This document shows, in pieces, positions 1-5,659 of a stretch of 6,206 bases of DNA; the stretch's first letter is position 1; the number at the start of each line of letters is the position of its first letter. The translations under genes were made by a program, and so were the position numbers. The stretch is from positions 1 to 6,206 of the forward strand of contig JAUWNT010000119.1 in the NCBI GenBank assembly GCA_030612495.1, given 5' to 3'. This DNA comes from Candidatus Aminicenantota bacterium (lineage in GTDB: Bacteria; Acidobacteriota; Aminicenantia; UBA2199). A model generated the notes under the pieces. The model was not told where the DNA came from, searched no databases, and saw only the letters and a program-made list of their open reading frames with translations.

Positions 1-1
1 A

Positions 2-889
2 TTGAGATTTCAGAAATTGGAAGAGTATTATAATAAAAATAGAGAAGATGATCAAAAGGTTGATAAAAAATTTATTTTGAGTATAGTAAGAGCAGCTTTT
101 GAATCAAAAAAATTCGATAGAGTTATTAAATATGGAGAAAAAGCCTTAAAATTCGAATGGATAAATGAAGAAAACAAATTAGGTCTATATTTGCAAATCT
201 CAAATGCATATGTTGTTTTAAAAATGAATTTATTTAAAGCTTATAATTATTCTGAGTTTATTATTAATCGTACAAAAATAATGATTAAAAGCAAATCTGA
301 CTCTGTTTTAATAAAAAAATTTATAATACCTGCGCTCTATTTACAAATTCGTATTTTAGATAAAGAAGTAACTGATGTTGAAGCATTGGAAAATGTTTTG
401 AAAAAATCGATTGAACTCTATTTGTATGAAAAGTCTCCTAAATTTGCAAGATATGTTTTTGTTTTCACAAACAGACTTTATTATCAATTTAACAAGAATG
501 AGGAGCCTATAAAAGCTCTTGAGATTGTTTGTAATGATAATAATACAAAACCAGAATATTTGAATAAGATTGCATTATGGTATTCTAAAAATAATGAAAT
601 AGAGAAAGCTATTCTATTTTTGAAAAGATCTTATAATTTAAAAAAGGATGCAAAAATAGCATATTCTTTGGGAAAACTTTTGCAAAAAAAAGATATTGAT
701 AAAGCTATTGATTATCTTGCGGAATCTTATTTAATTGGTGATAAAAAGAATTCGAATAATAGTAAATTGTTACTTCAACATCTTTATTTTAATATAAAAA
801 TGGATGGGACATCTCCTGAAGAAAAGGAAAAGGGTTATATTGAGATTTTAAATAAAGCCAGCTTAAAATTAGGATTAAAAAATAACTAA
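2..889 (+). CDS. TPR-like repeat protein, 5' end cut by window edge
   Basis: The reading frame is open from the left edge to a TAA stop and shows 295 residues. The TTG at position 2 is probably an internal Leu codon, not a start. The first visible residues (LRFQKLEEYYNK) align with residues 43 onward of the full-length paralogue encoded at 3188-2160 (LKLQKLEEYYNK), so about 42 N-terminal residues, including any signal peptide, lie outside the window. The protein is almost wholly helical in character. It has alternating helix pairs with TPR/Sel1-like spacing, most clearly in its last third (IALWYSKNNEIEKAILFLKRSY, then KIAYSLGKLL, then DIDKAIDYLAESYLIG). By family, such helical repeats act as protein-protein scaffolds. 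No catalytic motif is visible. By analogy with the paralogue it is probably exported to the periplasm, but this is inference. Specific function unknown. Confidence 0.8.
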   Translation: MRFQKLEEYYNKNREDDQKVDKKFILSIVRAAFESKKFDRVIKYGEKALKFEWINEENKLGLYLQISNAYVVLKMNLFKAYNYSEFIINRTKIMIKSKSDSVLIKKFIIPALYLQIRILDKEVTDVEALENVLKKSIELYLYEKSPKFARYVFVFTNRLYYQFNKNEEPIKALEIVCNDNNTKPEYLNKIALWYSKNNEIEKAILFLKRSYNLKKDAKIAYSLGKLLQKKDIDKAIDYLAESYLIGDKKNSNNSKLLLQHLYFNIKMDGTSPEEKEKGYIEILNKASLKLGLKNN

Positions 890-947
890 GTTGAATTTTT
901 AATTTTCCTATCTTATTTTATTATATACGCAATAAGTTAATTTTGGT

Positions 948-979
948 TCAATTTTATATAAAGATAAGTTGATTTTTTT
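948..979 (+). terminator. Possible weak rho-independent terminator after the left TPR gene
   Basis: TCAATTT (948-954) can pair with AAGTTGA (966-972) as a 7-bp stem with one G-U pair and an 11-nt loop. It is followed directly by seven T residues (973-979). The stem is AT-rich and weak, and it is 58 nt past the stop codon. It is the only stem plus T-tract I find in the 106-bp gap between the convergent genes. Chance occurrence in such AT-rich DNA is quite possible. Confidence 0.3.
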
Positions 980-995
980 GTTTGATAGTTATTTT

Positions 996-1466
996 TTAAT
1001 AATATATATCTGATATTTCATAGGTGTAACCTGAGTCATCTTTTATTGTAACAATAATTTCAACCTTGTTTGGCATATCTCCAAAAAGATCATATTTCAT
1101 AAATCCATACAATTCAATCCATCCGGTTTCTATAATAGGAGAATCTAATACAATTTGCTGTTGCCCGCAAGCCAGATCATCGAAATTATTTTTATCAATT
1201 GTAAGTAATAAAGTGTCATTTTTATAAATATTGAATTTCCAGAATTCTATTTTCCCCGGAATCTTGGAAAAGTTTTTAAATGCAGCCTTAATCTCAAATG
1301 AAAGAGCAGGATCATCATTTGTACATGTATTTTTTGTAAAATTATATCCAGCCATTGAGACTCTAACATCACTTTTATTGTTTGTATTACTATTTGAACT
1401 GCATCCGGCAAATACAAATAATAGAATTAAAATAACAAAAAAACTATAAATATTAATATTTTTCAT
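996..1466 (-). CDS. Small predicted lipoprotein A, uncharacterised
   Basis: This is a 156-residue protein with a classic lipoprotein leader: a short polar start (MKNINIY), a hydrophobic core (about residues 8-19) and FAGC ending at Cys22, followed by a Ser/Asn-rich linker. The -3 residue is Phe rather than the usual Leu/Val. The mature part is beta-strand rich, with two further cysteines (C48 and C100) that could form a disulfide. It is a diverged paralogue of the lipoprotein encoded just upstream (1995-1513). Shared blocks include GKIxxWxFxIY (residues 71-81 here), an LLLxI segment, and a C-terminal TIxDxxGYT segment (140-148). The alternating hydrophobic pattern suggests an Ig-like or beta-sandwich fold, which is inference. 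The start ATG at 1466 has a weak AGAGAG upstream. The gene follows lipoprotein B by 46 bp on the same strand. Function unknown; it would be anchored by its N-terminal lipid to the inner or outer membrane. Confidence 0.82.
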   Translation of the reverse strand: MKNINIYSFFVILILLFVFAGCSSNSNTNNKSDVRVSMAGYNFTKNTCTNDDPALSFEIKAAFKNFSKIPGKIEFWKFNIYKNDTLLLTIDKNNFDDLACGQQQIVLDSPIIETGWIELYGFMKYDLFGDMPNKVEIIVTIKDDSGYTYEISDIYY

Positions 1467-1479
1467 GTTTTACTCTCTT

Positions 1480-1508
1480 TTTATATTTAAATTTTAAATC
1501 CTTTTCAA
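1480..1508 (-). promoter_or_regulatory. Possible sigma-70 promoter for lipoprotein A
   Basis: On the minus strand TTGAAA (1508-1503) and TATAAA (1485-1480) are separated by exactly 17 bp in the gap between the two lipoprotein genes. The predicted start point would leave a leader of only about 7 nt, downstream of the AGAGAG motif. The gap is so AT-rich that matches are cheap. Read-through from lipoprotein B is an equal possibility. Confidence 0.3.
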
Positions 1509-1512
1509 TTTT

Positions 1513-1995
1513 TTACTTTGTTTCTGTAAAATATGCAGGCCCTACTTGAACTACATCTGATGTATATCCATTCTGATCTTCAATAGTGCCTCTAAAGATT
1601 ACTCTTACTGGTTCTTTGCCATTGAATAGGTCTCCTGTTACTATATCTGTTGTTCTTAAATTTATGTAGCCTGAAAAATAGCTTTGAATTGCTCTTTTTT
1701 CAACTGTTATATCATATCCAAGAGAGTTCTGGTTTGTTTCATTTATATCTAATAATAATTCTTCTTCTCTATCATAAATCCTGAATGACCAGTTATTTAT
1801 TTTGCCAATCATAAAATTTACACTATAAATAGTGCATGAACAGCGAAAATGGCTAGTGTCTGATATTAGATTTCTATACGTATCTGCAAATAATTCTTCT
1901 ATATCAAATTCACCTTCCATTTTTTTACATCCTGTGAATGAGAGGATTCCTAAAAATATAATTGCTGTTATAAATAAAATAAGAATTTTTTTCAT
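1513..1995 (-). CDS. Small predicted lipoprotein B, uncharacterised
   Basis: This is a 160-residue protein beginning MKKILILFI, with a hydrophobic signal core and FTGC ending at Cys23, followed by KK. As in its neighbour, Phe occupies the -3 lipobox position. I chose the ATG at 1995. The frame stays open back to 2070, but that extension runs into the tRNA gene and would bury the signal peptide. An AAGGAG ribosome-binding site lies at 2015-2010, about 14 nt from the ATG, which is rather far. The mature region is beta-rich and paralogous to lipoprotein A: GKINNWSFRIY (64-74), the ELLLDI segment, and TIEDQNGYT (137-145). Its extra cysteines (C52, C54) are not at the same places as in lipoprotein A, so any disulfide differs. 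The gene lies 51 bp downstream of tRNA-Phe on the same strand, with no convincing promoter between them. Function unknown. Confidence 0.82.
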   Translation of the reverse strand: MKKILILFITAIIFLGILSFTGCKKMEGEFDIEELFADTYRNLISDTSHFRCSCTIYSVNFMIGKINNWSFRIYDREEELLLDINETNQNSLGYDITVEKRAIQSYFSGYINLRTTDIVTGDLFNGKEPVRVIFRGTIEDQNGYTSDVVQVGPAYFTETK

Positions 1996-2009
1996 TTTAG
2001 TTTTAAGCT

Positions 2010-2015
2010 CTCCTT
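2010..2015 (-). promoter_or_regulatory. Ribosome-binding site that places the lipoprotein B start
   Basis: The minus-strand sequence AGAAGGAGAG contains a strong Shine-Dalgarno core, AAGGAG, 14 nt before the ATG at 1995. No start codon in this frame lies closer to it. Together with the signal peptide that begins there, it rejects the longer upstream start at 2070. Confidence 0.6.
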
Positions 2016-2046
2016 CTAAGATACATAATACATTAAAAAAGAAATC

Positions 2047-2119
2047 TGCCGGGACGCGGAATTGAACCACGGACGCAGGGATTTTCAGTCCCTCGCTCTA
2101 CCTGCTGAGCTATCCCGGC
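2047..2119 (-). tRNA. tRNA-Phe (anticodon GAA)
   Basis: The 73-nt gene folds into a full cloverleaf read on the minus strand. The acceptor stem is a perfect 7-bp GCCGGGA/TCCCGGC. The D arm is GCTC/GAGC around an 8-nt loop. The anticodon stem is AGGGA/TCCCT with loop CTGAAAA, giving anticodon GAA, which decodes UUC and UUU. The variable region is GCGTC. The T arm CGTGG/CCGCG contains one G-U pair and encloses TTCAATT. The discriminator base is A. No CCA follows, so the 3' end must be added by a nucleotidyltransferase. A short T-rich run (TTTCTTTTTT) starts two bases past the 3' end and might help end transcription, though no separate hairpin precedes it. Confidence 0.97.
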
Positions 2120-2127
2120 AATATTTA

Positions 2128-2156
2128 ATAATAAAACAAAAAACCATTTTAGTCAA
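2128..2156 (-). promoter_or_regulatory. Sigma-70-type promoter of tRNA-Phe
   Basis: TTGACT (2156-2151) and TATTAT (2133-2128) sit exactly 17 bp apart on the minus strand. The -10 box ends 8 nt before the mature 5' end of the tRNA, so transcription should start almost at the tRNA itself, leaving little or no 5' leader. The -35 box begins 4 bp after the stop codon of the upstream TPR gene. Confidence 0.75.
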
Positions 2157-2159
2157 TAT

Positions 2160-3188
2160 CTATCTTCCTAACCTGGCTTTAGCTTCTTCGATTATCTTTT
2201 CAATTCCTGCTTCTATTTCCTCTTCTTCTGGTTCTTTAACATTTTCTTCCTCTCCTTCCATCTCCATCTCCTGGTTTAGCTTTTGTTTAAGTTCTTTTTT
2301 ATACTCAAATTTAAGTAGGTCCATGGCTTTTGTTGCATATGGTTCATTACTTAGAACATATGCTTCGCCAAGATATTGGAAAGCTTTTTCAATATCACTT
2401 TCAAGCATTAATTTACCTATAAAATAAGCTCTTTTTGAATTTCTCTTCCTCATATAGGAAGGTATCAAATATTTTAAAGCTTTTTTGTTAAGACCATCCT
2501 GCATATACCATAATGCTAATTGTTCGAGGTGTCCTGCTCTTGCCCTATTGTCTACACATATTTTTTCAAGACCTATGATTGCTTCATCATAAAGTGTGAA
2601 TTCATCGTAAAGTTTTTTTGAGAAATAATAAACAAAATGAGCTGATTTTAAGGAGTGATCAATATTGTATATATCAATAGAAGTTTTTAAAGCCTTTTTT
2701 ATTGTTTCAACATCTTTTGAACTTGATTCCAAAATAACAACTTTTAATCTCAATGCATCTGCATTCAGGTTTTTATCTTTTACTGATTTTGCAAATGCAA
2801 TTACTTCATCAGCTAAAGATTCTGCTGTTTTAAAATCCTTTTTGCCATATATGTAATAATATGCCTTATCTAATTTTACATTTGATCTCTCATTATCTGA
2901 TAGCCTTTTATAATTTAAAGCTATGTCAGCATACATTAGCACTTTATCATATTTTTTTAATTTAAGGGATGTTTTAACAAGCTGGACAAAAAGTGTTGGA
3001 GTCTGATATTTTTTCTTTTTCCCATATTTATTATAATATTCTTCAAGTTTTTGAAGTTTGAGCTCAGGATTCTTTTCAGTAAGAGCTGATAAATATAATT
3101 TCTCTCTATCTTCTCTTTTTCCTGCATAAATATAGAATGAGCTGATTGTTATAAAGAAAATTGTAAAGATAACCACAAATTTTTTCAT
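2160..3188 (-). CDS. Exported TPR-like repeat protein with acidic C-terminal tail
   Basis: This is a 342-residue protein. An N-terminal signal peptide (MKK, then a hydrophobic stretch to about residue 21, with probable cleavage after IYA at 22) points to export by Sec. No lipobox cysteine is present, so a periplasmic or surface location is inferred. Residues 24-295 are alpha-helical repeats of TPR type. Clear helix pairs include AGHLEQLALWYMQDGLNKKA and the following DIEKAFQYLGEAYVLS. A strongly acidic stretch (about 307-325, dominated by Glu) precedes a final helix ending AKARLGR. The protein is a paralogue of the one encoded at 2-889, matching in LKLQKLEEYYNK near residue 43, the ALWY helix, and the GKL..DI.KA..YL.E.Y segment, but that partner lacks most of the acidic tract. 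The start has an ideal AGGAGGT site and a near-consensus promoter. Such repeat proteins usually serve as interaction scaffolds. The partner and role are unknown. Confidence 0.87.
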   Translation of the reverse strand: MKKFVVIFTIFFITISSFYIYAGKREDREKLYLSALTEKNPELKLQKLEEYYNKYGKKKKYQTPTLFVQLVKTSLKLKKYDKVLMYADIALNYKRLSDNERSNVKLDKAYYYIYGKKDFKTAESLADEVIAFAKSVKDKNLNADALRLKVVILESSSKDVETIKKALKTSIDIYNIDHSLKSAHFVYYFSKKLYDEFTLYDEAIIGLEKICVDNRARAGHLEQLALWYMQDGLNKKALKYLIPSYMRKRNSKRAYFIGKLMLESDIEKAFQYLGEAYVLSNEPYATKAMDLLKFEYKKELKQKLNQEMEMEGEEENVKEPEEEEIEAGIEKIIEEAKARLGR

Positions 3189-3192
3189 TTTT

Positions 3193-3200
3193 GACCTCCT
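3193..3200 (-). promoter_or_regulatory. Strong ribosome-binding site of the TPR gene
   Basis: AGGAGGTC on the minus strand lies about 4-5 nt before the ATG at 3188. It fixes the start and contrasts with the divergent protease gene, which has no such site. Confidence 0.85.
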
Positions 3201-3212
3201 GTGTAAATTTTT

Positions 3213-3241
3213 AATATAGCAATTTTATTTTTTGTTGTCAA
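3213..3241 (-). promoter_or_regulatory. Sigma-70-type promoter of the exported TPR gene
   Basis: A perfect TTGACA (3241-3236) and a TATATT (3218-3213) are separated by 17 bp on the minus strand. The expected start point lies about 15-20 nt before the ribosome-binding site and ATG. The near-consensus boxes suggest substantial, possibly constitutive, expression. The -35 box is one half of an inverted repeat shared with the opposite promoter. Confidence 0.75.
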
Positions 3242-3253
3242 TAAAAAATTGAC
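3237..3253. repeat. Inverted repeat joining two back-to-back -35 boxes
   Basis: GTCAAT (3237-3242) and ATTGAC (3248-3253) are perfect inverted copies around AAAAA. Each arm carries most of a -35 hexamer, TTGACA leftward and TTGACT rightward. The symmetry may simply result from two promoters facing apart. It could also serve as a binding site for a dimeric regulator. No regulator gene is visible here. Confidence 0.5.
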
Positions 3254-3277
3254 TGATAATGCTATTTATGGTATTTT
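3249..3277 (+). promoter_or_regulatory. Probable promoter of the M50-trpS-scpA-scpB operon
   Basis: TTGACT (3249-3254) is followed after 17 bp by TATTTT (3272-3277). With usual spacing, transcription would begin at about 3284, the A of the protease ATG. A competing assignment uses GATAAT (3255-3260) with a weak TTGTTG (3232-3237), which would give a roughly 17-nt leader. The sequence cannot decide between them. Confidence 0.45.
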
Positions 3278-3283
3278 TTTCAA

Positions 3284-3922
3284 ATGCATAAGATATTATT
3301 AATTATAATCCAATTTGCAGTTGTTTTGTTTGCTATTTCTGTACACGAGTCTGCACATGGATGGATGGCTAACAAATTCGGTGATCCAACAGCAAAACTT
3401 CAGGGAAGAATTACATTGAATCCAATTGCTCATATTGATTTAATTGGTACGATAATTTTTCCGATTTTTCTTGCAATTATCGGGGCTCCTGTATTTGGAT
3501 GGGCTAAGCCAGTTATGGTGAATCCATATAATCTTAAAAATCCGAGAAAAGATGGAATGTTCATTTCTGCTGCTGGCCCGGTTTCAAATATCATTTCTGG
3601 ATTTGTAGGAATTGTTCTTTTTTTGATCTTAAGAAGTTTTGGAATGGTTAGTTTATATACTGACGGTGGTATTGAAGTTTTATCTTATATTCTTTACTTT
3701 TTCATAATTATAAATATTTTTCTTGCAATTTTTAATTTGATTCCAGTTCCTCCATTAGATGGAAGTGGTATTATTGAAGGCTTGCTTCATAATGAAGCTT
3801 TGGAAATGTATCTGAAAATTAAACCATATGGATTCTTAATTCTTCTTATTATTATTTATACAAATGTTTTAAATATTATTGCAAACCCAATAATTTCAAT
3901 TGTTAATAGAATACTTTTTTAA
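3284..3922 (+). CDS. Site-2 protease family (M50) membrane metalloprotease
   Basis: This is a 212-residue polytopic membrane protein of the small SpoIVFB/YwhC-like branch of peptidase family M50. These zinc proteases cut substrates within the membrane. The zinc-binding HExxH is HESAH at residues 21-25, at the end of the first membrane helix, with Glu22 as expected catalytic base. The third ligand is Asp159 in NLIPVPPLDG (151-160). Other family hallmarks are GWAKPVMVNPYNLKNPRKD near the middle and AAGPVSNI at the start of a following helix, with about five or six hydrophobic segments overall. No PDZ domain is present, unlike RseP. All catalytic residues are present. The only start in frame after an upstream TAA is ATG 3284, and it has no Shine-Dalgarno sequence. 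The gene heads an operon and its stop overlaps the trpS ribosome-binding site. The substrate is unknown. Confidence 0.93.
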   Translation: MHKILLIIIQFAVVLFAISVHESAHGWMANKFGDPTAKLQGRITLNPIAHIDLIGTIIFPIFLAIIGAPVFGWAKPVMVNPYNLKNPRKDGMFISAAGPVSNIISGFVGIVLFLILRSFGMVSLYTDGGIEVLSYILYFFIIINIFLAIFNLIPVPPLDGSGIIEGLLHNEALEMYLKIKPYGFLILLIIIYTNVLNIIANPIISIVNRILF

Positions 3923-3925
3923 GGA
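3921..3925 (+). promoter_or_regulatory. Ribosome-binding site of trpS overlapping the protease stop
   Basis: AAGGA lies 5 nt before the trpS ATG and shares its first two bases with the TAA stop of the protease gene (3920-3922). The tight arrangement suggests translational coupling of the two genes. Confidence 0.7.
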
Positions 3926-3930
3926 TAAAA

Positions 3931-4908
3931 ATGGGAAAAAAGATTGTAATGAGTGGAATGAGACCAACTGGTTCTTGTCATATTGGTCACTGGGAAGGAG
4001 CTTTAAAAAACTGGGTTGAGCTTCAAGAAAAATATCAATGTTATTACTCAATTGTTGACTGGCATGCATTAACAACTGAGTACCAGGATTCAAAATATAT
4101 AAAGCCTAATATAAGAGAGCTTTTACTTGACTGGCTCAGTGTTGGGGTTAATCCTGAAAAGAGTGTTGTTTACCTTCAATCCTCAATAAAAGAGATTACT
4201 GAATTGTTTCTGATTTTTTCTATGATTACACCATTAGGGTGGCTTGAAAGAGTTCCAACATTTAAGGAACAGAAGATACAGCTTAAGGACAGAGATTTGA
4301 ACACTTTCGGATTCCTGGGATATCCTCTTCTTCAAACCATAGATATAATTATAGTAAGAGGAAATATTGTTCCTGTTGGAGAGGATCAGGTCTTTCATCT
4401 TGAACTTGCAAGAGAAATTGTAAGGAAATTTAATAATTTTTATGGGAATTATTTTGATGAGCCAATGGGATTTCTTACTCCAATCCCAAAACTTCCTGGA
4501 ATTGATGGACGAAAAATGAGTAAGAGTTATAATAATGCGATATATATCTCAGATACAACTGAGACAATTGAGAAAAAAATCAAACCAATGATAACTGATA
4601 CAAGGCGTAAAAGAAGAAATGATCCTGGTGTACCAGAGGATTGCCCTGTTTTTGCTCTTCATAAATCTTTTTCCTCAAAGCATGAAATGAAAGAAATTTC
4701 AGATGCATGTAGAAAAGCCGCTATAGGATGTATTGATTGTAAAAAGATACTTATAAAAAACATAAATGATTTTCTTGAGCCTTTTAGGGAGAGAAGGAAA
4801 AGGTATGAAAAATTAAATGTAATGGATATTCTTGAAAAAGGTAATGAAAAAGCCAGAGAAACTGCAAAGAGAACATTGGAAGAAGTAAGAGAACTTGTAA
4901 AGATATAA
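3931..4908 (+). CDS. trpS: Tryptophanyl-tRNA synthetase
   Basis: This is a 325-residue class I aminoacyl-tRNA synthetase of the tryptophanyl family. It charges tRNA-Trp with tryptophan using ATP in the cytoplasm. The N-terminal SGMRPTGSCHIGHW segment contains the HIGH signature (residues 17-20). KMSKS is intact at 195-199 (GRKMSKSYNN). Other family segments are DWHALTT, the PVGEDQVFHLELAREI region in the Rossmann fold, and the C-terminal helical anticodon-binding part ending in an Arg/Lys/Glu-rich helix. The length is normal for bacterial TrpRS (about 320-350). The gene is 8 nt downstream of the M50 protease gene and 13 nt upstream of scpA. The M50-trpS-scpA-scpB order recurs in several bacterial phyla, to my knowledge, and suggests one transcript. 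No T-box or other tryptophan-responsive leader is visible before it. Confidence 0.96.
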   Translation: MGKKIVMSGMRPTGSCHIGHWEGALKNWVELQEKYQCYYSIVDWHALTTEYQDSKYIKPNIRELLLDWLSVGVNPEKSVVYLQSSIKEITELFLIFSMITPLGWLERVPTFKEQKIQLKDRDLNTFGFLGYPLLQTIDIIIVRGNIVPVGEDQVFHLELAREIVRKFNNFYGNYFDEPMGFLTPIPKLPGIDGRKMSKSYNNAIYISDTTETIEKKIKPMITDTRRKRRNDPGVPEDCPVFALHKSFSSKHEMKEISDACRKAAIGCIDCKKILIKNINDFLEPFRERRKRYEKLNVMDILEKGNEKARETAKRTLEEVRELVKI

Positions 4909-4921
4909 AAATGCAGTATGA

Positions 4922-5659
4922 GTGATTTTTGAAATGTATTCGGAAAAATATGAAGTTCAAACTGAATTTTTTGAAGGTCCTCTTGACCTTTTACTCCATT
5001 TAGTAAATAAAAACAGGATGAATATCCTTGATATTAAAGTTTCACAAATCACCTCAGAATATCTTGATTACCTGATGAATAAAAGAGGTATAAATCCATC
5101 AAGAGAGAGTGACTTTTTAATGACAGCATCAACTTTGATATATATTAAATCTCGTTCTTTATTACCTTTTCCAGAAATGTCTGATGAGGAATCTTCCGAA
5201 GAAAAACTTATAAATACTTTAGCTGAATATGATAAGATCAAGAAAATAACAAAATTACTCAAACAAATGGAAAATGATGAGTTGTTGTTGTGGAAAAGAG
5301 AGGAAGTTTATGAGAATTTCGAGACAGAAGAATTCTACATTAAAGAGATTTCCTCTTTTCAATTAGCTGAAATTTTTTTGAATTTGATAAAAAAAAAGGA
5401 TAGGGAAGAGTTTGTTAGTATTAAATCAAGGGATTTTTCGATTCAGAAAAAACAAAAAGAGATTTTAGAAATTTTGGAAGCAGAAGGATATTTGAATTTT
5501 ACGAATTATATTGAAATGATGGGTTCAATAGAAGAATTTTTTGTTGCTTTTTTTTCATTGCTTGAAATGGCTAAAAGAGGTGTTGTTATTGCATTACAAA
5601 AAAGGTTATTTGACACGATTTCAGTATGGAAAAATGGGAGTTATAAAATTGCTCAATGA
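4922..5659 (+). CDS. scpA: Segregation and condensation protein A (kleisin)
   Basis: ScpA is the kleisin subunit of the SMC-ScpAB condensin. It bridges the two SMC head domains and helps compact and segregate the nucleoid. The N-terminal family signature FFEGPLDLLLHLV is at about residues 16-28. It is followed by the NILDIKVSQITSEYL helix and LIYIKSRSLLP (72-82). A variable acidic linker (about 84-130) leads to the C-terminal winged-helix domain that binds the other SMC head (about 190-238, with FFSLLEMAKRGVVIALQ). The length of 245 residues is normal. The start is uncertain: GTG 4922 gives MIFEMYSEKY, ATG 4934 gives MYSEKY, and neither has a good Shine-Dalgarno sequence. Two tiny out-of-frame ATG frames lie just ahead. 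The gene overlaps scpB by 4 bp (ATGA), implying coupled translation of the two partners. Confidence 0.94.
   Translation: MIFEMYSEKYEVQTEFFEGPLDLLLHLVNKNRMNILDIKVSQITSEYLDYLMNKRGINPSRESDFLMTASTLIYIKSRSLLPFPEMSDEESSEEKLINTLAEYDKIKKITKLLKQMENDELLLWKREEVYENFETEEFYIKEISSFQLAEIFLNLIKKKDREEFVSIKSRDFSIQKKQKEILEILEAEGYLNFTNYIEMMGSIEEFFVAFFSLLEMAKRGVVIALQKRLFDTISVWKNGSYKIAQ

Noticed and set aside
2..4. TTG at position 2 as a true start codon
   Set aside because: It aligns with an internal Leu at residue 43 of the paralogue, and the frame is open at the window edge.
1996..2046. Separate promoter for lipoprotein B
   Set aside because: TATTAT and TATCTT could serve as -10 boxes, but at 16-18 bp upstream there is only tRNA acceptor-stem or T-rich sequence with no resemblance to a -35 box, and no TGn extension is present.
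1996..2070. Longer start for lipoprotein B at 2070
   Set aside because: The extension overlaps the tRNA-Phe gene and the ribosome-binding site, and it would put 25 residues ahead of a textbook lipoprotein signal peptide.
2047..2119. tRNA-Phe as an integration site of a mobile element
   Set aside because: I see no repeat of the tRNA 3' end elsewhere in the window and no integrase or phage gene. The neighbours are ordinary chromosomal genes.
2062..2427. 121-codon plus-strand frame across tRNA-Phe and the TPR gene end
   Set aside because: It is antisense to the tRNA and to the acidic tail of the TPR gene. The Ser-rich translation is what one expects opposite Glu codons.
3921..3990. T-box or trp-responsive leader before trpS
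   Set aside because: Only 8 nt separate the protease stop from the trpS start, leaving no room for a leader, and no Trp-codon cluster or terminator hairpin is present.
3896..4093. Minus-strand 65-codon frame opposite the start of trpS
   Set aside because: It is antisense to conserved trpS codons, has no ribosome-binding site and no recognisable protein features.
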